A stretch of 5,751 nucleotides of DNA, from assembly GCA_031555175.1 (NCBI GenBank), contig JAVBUP010000023.1, positions 1 through 5,751 on the forward strand. The letters are read 5' to 3'. The notes under the pieces were generated by a model. The model ran no database searches. It was not told the origin of the DNA and worked only from the letters and a program-made list of their open reading frames with translations. Shown here one piece after another: positions 1-4,877 of the stretch. The translations under genes and the position numbers were made by a program. This DNA is from JAVBUP01 sp031555175. Its GTDB lineage: Bacteria; Bacillota_I; Bacilli_A; Erysipelotrichales; Coprobacillaceae. The stretch's first letter is position 1, and each line of letters begins with the position of its first letter.

Positions 1-82
1 TTGATAAATAAAAGTATCCGCCAACTCCATTAATATATTCTAAAACTATTTTCTTTTTAAACTCAAATGTATATTTTGCCAT
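1..82 (-). CDS. IS3-family transposase orfA, N-terminal fragment (cut by the window edge)
   Basis: An ATG at 82-80 reads MAKYTFEFKKKIVLEYIN and continues with GVGGYFYLS to the window edge. This is the characteristic start of the helix-turn-helix OrfA protein of IS150-group IS3 elements, with its basic opening, an IVLEY helix and a GxGGY turn. OrfA binds the IS ends; in this family a frameshift usually joins it to OrfB, the DDE integrase-like catalytic part. A GGAGG at 97-93, ten bases before the ATG, supports the start. Only 27 codons are visible, so it cannot be told whether the gene is intact. No convincing promoter lies between the IS end and this start. Confidence 0.85.
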   Translation of the reverse strand, partial: MAKYTFEFKKKIVLEYINGVGGYFYLS

Positions 83-102
83 AATAAAACTGCCTCCAAT
101 CT

Positions 103-121
103 GTTAGATTTTCGGTCTAAC
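103..121 (-). repeat. Hairpin just inside the IS3-family terminus
   Basis: GTTAGA (103-108) and TCTAAC (116-121) form a perfect 6-bp stem with a 7-base loop, lying between the terminal repeat and the orfA ribosome site. In a transcript entering the element from outside, this stem sits just ahead of the orfA ribosome site. Similar subterminal hairpins occur in other IS3-family elements and are thought to limit transposase expression from flanking promoters. That role here is inferred. Confidence 0.6.
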
Positions 122-138
122 TTCTTGGGGGCAGTTCA
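114..138 (-). repeat. Terminal inverted repeat of the IS3-family element
   Basis: On the minus strand this runs from TGAACTG through a CCCCC run and AAGAAG to TTAGACC. It resembles the left ends of IS150-group elements, where transposase binds and cleaves at the outer CA/TG dinucleotide. The partner repeat is outside the window, so the repeat's inner limit is estimated. Confidence 0.7.
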
Positions 139-185
139 TTCATGTATTTCTCTTTTTTCTATATTTATATTACCATAAGATGACC

Positions 186-218
186 TTTTTTTAAGACTAG
201 TAATTAGTCTTGAAAAGA
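186..218. repeat. Long AT-rich inverted repeat between the IS end and the XRE operon
   Basis: The core AAGACTA (193-199) and TAGTCTT (205-211) is a perfect 7-bp stem with a 5-base loop. Outside it a T-run (186-192) can pair with GAAAAGA (212-218), extending the stem to about 14 pairs with two G-U pairs when read on the plus strand. No U-run follows the stem on either strand, so it is not a standard intrinsic terminator. It lies 44 bases past the stop of the minus-strand regulator gene at 262 and could still mark the 3' end of that transcript. Confidence 0.45.
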
Positions 219-261
219 TGTATTAAGTATATTTAGTAGTTGTTTCATTATATATTCTTTA

Positions 262-585
262 CTATAAATATTGTATATAAATAAGTAAGCTATAGCAAAG
301 CATTATAATAATAATTATAATTTGGATTTTAAAAATTAGATCAAGAATTCTTGTTGTTTTGTCCTCTTTATTACTCGTAGAATCCCCAACATAGTTTCCA
401 ATCAGTTCATTCAAATCAATTTCAAATACTCGAGATAAAGTAATGGCCTGGTTAATATCTAAATTAGATTCATTTAGTTCCCATTTACTAATGGTTTGTC
501 TTGTAACATTTAGTTTTAAAGCTAATTGTTCTTGGGATAATTTTTTATCTTTTCTAAGTTGAAATATTTTTTCTCCAATATTCAT
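262..585 (-). CDS. Membrane-tethered XRE-family regulator (second gene of the tandem)
   Basis: This 107-residue protein has an N-terminal Cro/C1-type helix-turn-helix at about residues 5-62, with SQEQLA (17-22) and the recognition-helix motif TRQTISKWE (28-36). A polar linker of about 20 residues leads to one strongly hydrophobic segment at 84-105 (a poly-isoleucine stretch) that ends the protein. A DNA-binding domain held at the inner face of the membrane is inferred. The usual WExGxxxP turn is altered: this copy reads WELNESNLD and lacks both Gly and Pro. The start is placed at 585 because the GAGGG site at 599-595 sits nine bases ahead; an in-frame ATG at 600 overlaps that site. It lies 17 bases after the upstream paralogue, so the two are probably cotranscribed. 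Its DNA target and signal are unknown. Confidence 0.85.
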   Translation of the reverse strand: MNIGEKIFQLRKDKKLSQEQLALKLNVTRQTISKWELNESNLDINQAITLSRVFEIDLNELIGNYVGDSTSNKEDKTTRILDLIFKIQIIIIIIMLCYSLLIYIQYL

Positions 586-602
586 AGTTGTTTCCCTCAT
601 TC

Positions 603-959
603 TTACCCGCAACAAGTTTCGCTATGTATTCTATTCTCATTCATAACTCTACCTAGTTCCATACCCACACCATAAATCGCTAAACTCAATATCATAATCC
701 AAATGATATTCAAGGCATAGCTTCGTCTTTTAGCTTTATTATGTACCTTGTCATAGGCAACACGTTCTATCCCTATTAATTCATTAATGTCAATTTCAAA
801 TATATTTGATAACTTGATTGTTTGATAAATATCTGGAACTGTATCCCCAGATTCCCATTTACTAATTGTTTGCCTAGCCACATCTAATTCATAAGCTAAC
901 TCTTCTTGTGACATGCCACTTTTTTTACGTAATTCACTAATATTCTTACCTAACTCCAT
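603..959 (-). CDS. Membrane-tethered XRE-family regulator (first gene of the tandem)
   Basis: The 118-residue protein has a Cro/C1-type helix-turn-helix at residues 5-62 with canonical SQEELA (17-22) and ARQTISKWESGDTVPD (28-43). A basic stretch NKAKRRS (74-80) precedes one predicted membrane helix at about 81-100, then a short tail ending in HSETCCG. Positive charges before the helix place the DNA-binding domain in the cytoplasm and the tail, with Cys116 and Cys117, outside. By hand alignment about 36 of the first 65 residues match the downstream paralogue, so the pair arose by duplication. An in-frame GTG at 968 overlaps the Shine-Dalgarno; the ATG at 959, eight bases after AGGAGG, is the better start. 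The redox-capable tail is suggestive only. Confidence 0.87.
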   Translation of the reverse strand: MELGKNISELRKKSGMSQEELAYELDVARQTISKWESGDTVPDIYQTIKLSNIFEIDINELIGIERVAYDKVHNKAKRRSYALNIIWIMILSLAIYGVGMELGRVMNENRIHSETCCG

Positions 960-967
960 ATGGGCCA

Positions 968-973
968 CCTCCT
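968..973 (-). promoter_or_regulatory. Ribosome binding site that fixes the start of the first XRE gene
   Basis: AGGAGG on the minus strand ends eight bases before the ATG at 959-957. The GTG at 968-966 shares its first base with this site and cannot be served by it, so the ATG start is preferred. Confidence 0.8.
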
Positions 974-1027
974 ATATGCATATTACAATATAATTCTTTT
1001 ATTATCTACCAATTTTTCTTGGAAGTT

Positions 1028-1056
1028 ATTATAAATATAAACGCAACTTTTCTTAA
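1028..1056 (-). promoter_or_regulatory. Predicted sigma-A promoter of the XRE tandem
   Basis: On the minus strand a perfect TATAAT -10 (1033-1028) lies 17 bases after TTAAGA (1056-1051), which matches four of six TTGACA bases. Transcription would start near 1021, leaving a leader of about 60 bases before the ATG at 959. The spacing is ideal, but AT-rich DNA gives such matches by chance. Confidence 0.5.
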
Positions 1057-1110
1057 CATTTAATATTCTTATCATTTTCATTATAAACAATCACTATATA
1101 AATGTCTATT

Positions 1111-1156
1111 TGGTATAATTGTATTTGGAAAACATGTAATGTATAATGATTATAAT
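1111..1156 (+). promoter_or_regulatory. Predicted promoter region of the nitroreductase-lipoprotein pair
   Basis: Three perfect TATAAT boxes lie at 1114-1119, 1142-1147 and 1151-1156. The first is an extended -10 (TGG before TATAAT) without a good -35. The second has TTGTAT (1119-1124) 17 bases upstream, a weak -35. Which is used cannot be decided from sequence. The region diverges from the XRE promoter, with the two sets of boxes about 80 bases apart, so a shared regulator could affect both. Confidence 0.5.
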
Positions 1157-1180
1157 GGTAAATAAAATGGAGGTATATCT

Positions 1181-1891
1181 ATGTTAGACGCAATTGAAAA
1201 AAGAGTATCAAGAAGAAGTTATACAACAGAATATTTAAGTAATGAAGAAGTAAAAGAAGTAAATGAATATATTGATACTCTAAATAAAGTCTCTAACCTA
1301 TATATTGAACTCATCGAGGACGCTAGTGAGGCGTTCTCTAGTATTAGAACAACATACGGGTTCTTTAAGAATGTACGTTCAGTGGTTGTTTTAAAAGGAA
1401 AAAAGGATGATATAAATCTAAATGAAAAAATTGGTTATTATGGTGAAGATTTAGTCCTTAAGCTTACAGACATGAATTTAGGTACATGTTGGGTAGGAGG
1501 AACTTTTGATAGAACTAAATTTAAAGTATCAAATGATCAAGAATTAGTGTGTGTTATATTGGTAGGAAAAGTAAGTGATGTAACTCTAAAAGAAAAACTA
1601 ATTAAAGTAGCAATGCCTAAAAATAGAAAACCAATATCTGAAAGACTAATATCGGATGTAAAAGATTTACCTGCTTGGGTAGAAGAAGGTATGAAAGCTG
1701 TCATTCTGGCACCAAGTGCTAGAAATACACAAAAACCTATTTTTACTTATAAAGATGGGGTAGTCAGTGCTGATGTTGTAGTCGATTATGTCTTTGATTT
1801 AGTCGATTTAGGAATCGCTAAAAAGCATTTTGAATTAGTTGCGAAAGGAACTTTCGATTTAGGCCAAGGTGGAGTATTTCATCAACAATGA
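1181..1891 (+). CDS. Nitroreductase family protein (TM1586-type)
   Basis: This 236-residue cytoplasmic protein looks like a putative FMN-dependent nitroreductase of the TM1586 type, in which one chain carries two half-domains. Supporting motifs are the opening KRVSRRSY (7-14), whose arginines bind FMN phosphate in the family; GYYGEDLVLKLTDMNLGTCW (85-104), the central helix and turn; APSARNTQKP (177-186), the second family motif; and DLGIAKKHFE (209-218) near the end. Such enzymes use NAD(P)H to reduce flavin-accessible substrates such as nitro compounds or quinones; the true substrate is unknown. The length is normal and no part is missing. GGAGG at 1169-1173, seven bases ahead, fixes the start. 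A lipoprotein gene follows after 35 bases with no terminator between them. Confidence 0.88.
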   Translation: MLDAIEKRVSRRSYTTEYLSNEEVKEVNEYIDTLNKVSNLYIELIEDASEAFSSIRTTYGFFKNVRSVVVLKGKKDDINLNEKIGYYGEDLVLKLTDMNLGTCWVGGTFDRTKFKVSNDQELVCVILVGKVSDVTLKEKLIKVAMPKNRKPISERLISDVKDLPAWVEEGMKAVILAPSARNTQKPIFTYKDGVVSADVVVDYVFDLVDLGIAKKHFELVAKGTFDLGQGGVFHQQ

Positions 1892-1907
1892 ATTAATATT
1901 TAAAACA

Positions 1908-1913
1908 GGGAGG
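1908..1913 (+). promoter_or_regulatory. Distant ribosome binding site of the lipoprotein gene, with an intervening minimal ORF
   Basis: GGGAGG lies 13 bases before the lipoprotein ATG, longer than the 6-9 usual here. Between them, ATG GAA TAA (1917-1925) forms a two-codon reading frame, but its ATG is only three bases from the site and is probably not used. The arrangement may lower translation of the lipoprotein relative to the nitroreductase. Confidence 0.45.
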
Positions 1914-1926
1914 AAAATGGAATAAT

Positions 1927-2397
1927 ATGAAAAAATTATTAATTGCAGTATTATGCTTAGTAATGTTAGTAGGATGTCAAAAGCAAAGAGATGGAATACC
2001 AGTTTATGGAATGAATAAAGTAATTGAACAAGATAAAGCTCCATGGACTTGGAGGATTAAAGTAACGTCAGTAAAAGTAGATAAGAGTTATGATTATCCT
2101 ATAGAGGATAAGCAAGCAATTCTTGTTACTTTTGATGTTGAAACAATTGATGATCGTAAATCGCTTTCACCTAATAATTTCGAATTATATAGTGATGGTG
2201 AGAAACTTGAGGATACAAGTTATGGAAAAGCATTTTCATCCTCTGATGAAGCAGATTATTATGTATGGATAGAAGAACACTCGAAAAAAACATTCACATT
2301 TGGATATGTCGTCGATCCTGATATTAATAGTTGTGAGATTAGATTTGCATATTGTCGTGGATGTGAGTCTAATTTTATTATTGACCTTAAGTGGTAG
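1927..2397 (+). CDS. Small lipoprotein with a DUF4352-like beta domain
   Basis: The 156-residue precursor opens with MKKLLIAVLCLVMLVGCQ, a lipoprotein signal peptide with lipobox LVGC and lipidated Cys17, so the mature protein should be anchored outside the membrane. The rest (about 35-156) alternates beta-strand patterns: WRIKVTSVKV, AILVTFDVET, NFELYSDGEK, KTFTFGYVVD, CEIRFAYC. This order, ending in a strand after a 'HSKKTFTFGY' segment, resembles DUF4352-type immunoglobulin-like domains of Gram-positive lipoproteins. The family call is tentative. Three cysteines near the end (136, 143, 146) are unusual for a Bacillota surface protein. The ribosome site GGGAGG (1908-1913) is 13 bases before the ATG; a nearer ATG at 1917 reads only two codons before a stop. 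Function is unknown; cotranscription with the nitroreductase is likely. Confidence 0.82.
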   Translation: MKKLLIAVLCLVMLVGCQKQRDGIPVYGMNKVIEQDKAPWTWRIKVTSVKVDKSYDYPIEDKQAILVTFDVETIDDRKSLSPNNFELYSDGEKLEDTSYGKAFSSSDEADYYVWIEEHSKKTFTFGYVVDPDINSCEIRFAYCRGCESNFIIDLKW

Positions 2398-2416
2398 TTT
2401 GTTATATAGATAATTG

Positions 2417-2445
2417 AAGCATTCCTTTAGGGGAATGCTTTATCG
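2417..2445 (+). terminator. Probable intrinsic terminator after the lipoprotein gene
   Basis: AAGCATTCC (2417-2425) and GGAATGCTT (2432-2440) form a perfect 9-bp stem with a 6-base loop, 19 bases after the lipoprotein stop. The trailing run (TTTATCGTATTATT) is U-rich but interrupted, so termination may be partial. It has no U-run on the minus strand and is unlikely to serve abiH. Confidence 0.7.
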
Positions 2446-2506
2446 TATTATTAGATACCATTTTATCCGATAAGTGATATAGTAAATCATACAGGTGGGG
2501 ATAATA

Positions 2507-2554
2507 GTGAACAAGAAAAGAATTACAAGTATATTATTACTATTTTATAATTGA
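2507..2554 (+). pseudogene. Fifteen-codon reading frame resembling a signal peptide start; possible gene remnant
   Basis: A strong AGGTGGGG (2493-2500) lies six bases before a GTG that reads MNKKRITSILLLFYN and then a TGA. The product, a basic start followed by a hydrophobic run, looks like the first part of a signal peptide or membrane anchor. It could be the stub of an exported-protein gene whose remainder was lost, perhaps when the abiH segment was acquired, or a genuine tiny membrane peptide. No continuation is visible in any plus frame before abiH, and no good promoter is seen. In AT-rich DNA a chance occurrence cannot be excluded. Confidence 0.35.
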
Positions 2555-2575
2555 TTACTATTTCAAATATCAATT
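2549..2575. repeat. Inverted repeat downstream of abiH
   Basis: AATTGAT (2549-2555) and ATCAATT (2569-2575) form a 7-bp AT-rich stem with a 13-base loop, nine bases beyond the abiH stop. No U-run follows on the minus strand, so it is at best a weak 3'-end structure for the abiH transcript. Confidence 0.3.
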
Positions 2576-2583
2576 CCCATTCA

Positions 2584-3771
2584 CTAAATTATGCTTTTTA
2601 TCTCTGCGATACGCATTTTATCAGCTAGCCTTTTAGAATTTTTTTGCTTTTCAAATTCTTCTTTTTGTGTAATAAAATTATTAATAGTCTCAAAATCATC
2701 TGATTTAATGAACTGTATCTTTTCATTGCTTGAAAATTCAATTAATTTATCTTTTCCCAAAATTTTTGCTAAGTTTGCAACAAGATTATTTAATGCCTTT
2801 TGATCATAATAGAAAATGATTATTAGTGATTTACTATTTATTAGTTCACTTATTACATCGCCATCCATTACATCTAAAGAATGCCCAAAGAAATAAATAT
2901 ACATTGGAGCATCATTATCTAGCCATGTCTTATAATTGCTGCCAGTTTTTTTTATTATCCTTTGGTAGTATTTTTGAAATTCTAGATAATCATATTCATC
3001 ATCATCAGAATTCTTAATATGTCCTGATATACCAAAGACCATATTATTATCAAACTCATTATCATCCTTGGCTATGCCATGAATAAAGTGAGTTTCAACC
3101 ATTTTCTTATATATATTTTGGTATGTATTTGTATAGTTAAAAGAAACTATATTGTCAATTGGCAATATTTCAAATAGCATATTGGTTTTACGTTTTGTAT
3201 TAAGAAATTTAGTTAAGTAGACTTCAAGCAGCCATGTTAAGTCGTGAAGTTCTTTACCAAGATAATTTATAAATATTGAAATTTGAAGTTTGAAGTCGTT
3301 ATGGTACCCACTATCACAACTAAGAATTCTATCATAAATTTTTACTGCTTTTCCAGAATATTTTGATTTCAACAATTCTTCTTGACGAGCATTCCAACTG
3401 AAATTATTTGCTATAAAAGACACAACTTCAATGTATTGCTCAATGGCGTATTCGAAATCTGACCATTTATCATTATTATGGTTGTTTTCATTTATAACAT
3501 CAATCCAAATATTTTTATTACAAATACCAACAATACGATTGCATATGTCGATATTTTTAGTATTTCGGAAAAAGTTTACCGCCCTAAATGAAACAGATTT
3601 TTCAGAAAAGGATTCATTTAATAATTGCTCTAGCTTCGCTAGACTTAATGATCGTGTATCATAGACATCTGCTTTAGATATAGCATTGCAAAACTTTAAA
3701 AAGTCAGTGTATCTAGTGTTTAAACCATGAGCTATATCAAATCCATTACCTATCACTAATATATGTTTCAT
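2584..3771 (-). CDS. abiH: AbiH-family abortive infection protein
   Basis: The 395-residue protein carries the AbiH-family motifs in order: IGNGFDIAHGL (7-17), a glycine-rich Rossmann-like turn; WSDFE (103-107); FNYTNTY (211-217); a HG pair (231-232) followed by MVFGI (244-248); FQKYYQRIIK (265-274); and GHSLDVMDGDVI (296-307). AbiH was first described on a lactococcal plasmid as causing abortive infection, in which infected cells stop phage production; the mechanism is not established. The motif order recalls SIR2-like NAD-binding folds, an inference. The C-terminal 25 residues are charged and probably helical. The length is somewhat above the lactococcal protein and nothing looks broken. 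GGGAGG (3786-3781), nine bases ahead, fixes the start. It stands alone, opposite in strand to both neighbours, with its own promoter, as expected of acquired cargo. Confidence 0.9.
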   Translation of the reverse strand: MKHILVIGNGFDIAHGLNTRYTDFLKFCNAISKADVYDTRSLSLAKLEQLLNESFSEKSVSFRAVNFFRNTKNIDICNRIVGICNKNIWIDVINENNHNNDKWSDFEYAIEQYIEVVSFIANNFSWNARQEELLKSKYSGKAVKIYDRILSCDSGYHNDFKLQISIFINYLGKELHDLTWLLEVYLTKFLNTKRKTNMLFEILPIDNIVSFNYTNTYQNIYKKMVETHFIHGIAKDDNEFDNNMVFGISGHIKNSDDDEYDYLEFQKYYQRIIKKTGSNYKTWLDNDAPMYIYFFGHSLDVMDGDVISELINSKSLIIIFYYDQKALNNLVANLAKILGKDKLIEFSSNEKIQFIKSDDFETINNFITQKEEFEKQKNSKRLADKMRIAEIKSII

Positions 3772-3802
3772 ATCCTTTATCCTCCCAGGCTTTGTTATAT
3801 CA

Positions 3803-3811
3803 ATTATACCA
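3803..3811 (-). promoter_or_regulatory. Extended -10 promoter of abiH
   Basis: On the minus strand TGG precedes a perfect TATAAT (3808-3803), an extended -10 element about 32 bases upstream of the abiH ATG. No good -35 sits at 16-18 bases; TTGATA (3835-3830) is 21 bases away and too far for standard spacing. Transcription would begin near 3796, just before the GGGAGG ribosome site. Confidence 0.55.
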
Positions 3812-3826
3812 TATAGTGGTTGGCAA

Positions 3827-3847
3827 AACTATCAATCGATAATAGTT
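3827..3847. promoter_or_regulatory. Inverted repeat in the divergent abiH / S66-peptidase promoter region, possible operator
   Basis: AACTAT (3827-3832) and ATAGTT (3842-3847) are perfect 6-bp arms nine bases apart, covering where an abiH -35 would lie. Such a site could bind a dimeric regulator. The arms are short and AT-rich, so this is only a candidate. Confidence 0.25.
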
Positions 3848-3862
3848 GAAATATAATTTTAC

Positions 3863-3892
3863 TTCGCATTATTTATAGCGAGATGCTATACT
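3863..3892 (+). promoter_or_regulatory. Promoter of the S66 peptidase-hydrolase operon
   Basis: TTCGCA (3863-3868, four of six consensus bases) lies 18 bases before TATACT (3887-3892), which is preceded by TGC to give an extended -10. Transcription would start near 3899, leaving a leader of about 19 bases that contains the AAAGGAGG ribosome site at 3902-3909. Confidence 0.6.
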
Positions 3893-3917
3893 TAATAATT
3901 GAAAGGAGGAGATACAT

Positions 3918-4844
3918 ATGTTAGGAAGTAAATTAAGAATTGGCGATACAATCGGCATTGTAGCTCCATCAAATCATGTTATAAATGGTAAAAATGGTAT
4001 TCAAAGGTGTATAGATTACTTAACGAATAAAGGGTTTAAAGTTAAATTAAGTAAACACTTATTTAAAGTAGATGGGATGTCGGCAGGGACAGAGATACAA
4101 AGAGCATCAGATATCAATGACATGTTTAAAGATAAAGAAGTAAAAGCGATAATTTGTGCAGATGGAGGGAGTACTTCTAATGGAGTATTACCATTACTAG
4201 ATTATCAATTAATACAAGATAATCCTAAGTTGTTTATAGGATTAAGTGATATTACTGTATTGATTAACGCAATATATACAAAAATAGGATTAGTTACCTA
4301 CCATGGCAATAATGCTATATATGGATTTGGTAGTAAAAATCCTGCTGATTATGAATATGAAGAATTTAAAAGTAGATTTATAGAAGAAGATAATACATAT
4401 GTAGTTTCTAATGGAGAAAGAAAAGAAATTAGAAAAGGAATAGTAGAAGGTAAACTAATTGGAGGGAATCTAAGATGTTTATTAAATCTTGCAGGTACTC
4501 CTTATTTTCCTGATTGTAGTGATGCTATCCTGTTCTTAGAAGCATATGATATCACTGATTATCAATGTGAATTCATGTTTAATCATCTAAAACAAATGGG
4601 AGTATTTGATAAGATCAAAGGAGTAATCGTTGGTTATATTTGGGGATTACAACATAAAGAAACAGATATGCAACAAATGGAAGAAGTATTACTCAAAGTA
4701 ACGAAAGACTATTCTTTCCCAATTCTTAAATGTAATGATTTTGGTCATAATATTCCTAATACGATATTGCCAATAGGAATAAAGACAAGAATAAATACAA
4801 ATGATTTAACAATAGAATTCTTAGAAAGATGTGTAAATGATTAA
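3918..4844 (+). CDS. S66-family serine peptidase, MccF-like / LD-carboxypeptidase
   Basis: The 308-residue cytoplasmic protein shows all parts of peptidase family S66. The nucleophile is Ser110 in GLSDIT (108-113), with Glu208 in LFLEAYD (205-211) and His277 in FGHNIPN (275-281) before the typical LPIG (284-287). The start KLRIGDTIGIVAPS and the segment GGSTSNGVLPLLDY (83-96) are also characteristic. LdcA enzymes remove the terminal D-alanine from murein tetrapeptide during cell-wall recycling; MccF enzymes cleave imported microcin C-type antibiotics and give immunity. The SN after the GG pair fits MccF-type members better than the GGYG form of LdcA, a subfamily call of moderate confidence. 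Length is normal. AAAGGAGGAG eight bases ahead fixes the start. An alpha/beta hydrolase gene follows after 33 bases, probably on the same transcript. Confidence 0.9.
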   Translation: MLGSKLRIGDTIGIVAPSNHVINGKNGIQRCIDYLTNKGFKVKLSKHLFKVDGMSAGTEIQRASDINDMFKDKEVKAIICADGGSTSNGVLPLLDYQLIQDNPKLFIGLSDITVLINAIYTKIGLVTYHGNNAIYGFGSKNPADYEYEEFKSRFIEEDNTYVVSNGERKEIRKGIVEGKLIGGNLRCLLNLAGTPYFPDCSDAILFLEAYDITDYQCEFMFNHLKQMGVFDKIKGVIVGYIWGLQHKETDMQQMEEVLLKVTKDYSFPILKCNDFGHNIPNTILPIGIKTRINTNDLTIEFLERCVND

Positions 4845-4877
4845 ATCTTCTATAAAAATTAAATAGGAGAAAATAAA

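Larger units (their letters stand above)
1..138 (-). mobile_element. IS3-family (IS150 group) insertion sequence, left end, cut by the window edge
   Basis: Read on the minus strand, the element begins TGAACTGCCCCCAAGAAG at 138, the typical TG-starting, C-run terminal repeat of IS150-group IS3 elements. A GTTAGA/TCTAAC hairpin, a GGAGG ribosome site and the start of orfA follow. The element continues beyond base 1, so its other end, orfB with the DDE catalytic residues, and the target duplication cannot be seen. The boundary at 138 is set by the terminal TG/CA and could be off by a base or two. Confidence 0.85.

Noticed and set aside
193..211. Intrinsic terminator for the XRE operon
   Set aside because: The hairpin is good, but the T-run precedes it on the plus strand, so a minus-strand transcript has A rather than U residues after the stem.
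262..959. Toxin-antitoxin module for the two small XRE genes
   Set aside because: Both genes encode the same DNA-binding plus membrane-helix design; no toxin-like partner is present.
1889..1891. TGA recoded as tryptophan, as in mycoplasmas
   Set aside because: TGA ends the nitroreductase and the ISL3 transposase at their expected ends, and tryptophan is encoded by TGG throughout.
1859..2044. Minus-strand 61-codon frame with hydrophobic content
   Set aside because: It is antisense to the nitroreductase end and the lipoprotein signal peptide; its hydrophobicity mirrors that coding sequence.
2591..3664. Plus-strand reading frames of 63-77 codons at 2591-2803, 2826-3017 and 3431-3664
   Set aside because: They lie wholly inside the clearly recognised abiH gene on the other strand, lack ribosome sites and resemble no protein.
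2410..3903. ATAATTGAA at 2410-2418 and 3895-3903, flanking abiH, as a possible target duplication
   Set aside because: Nine AT-rich bases recur by chance too easily, the copies lie inside other functional sites, and no integrase or transposase accompanies abiH.
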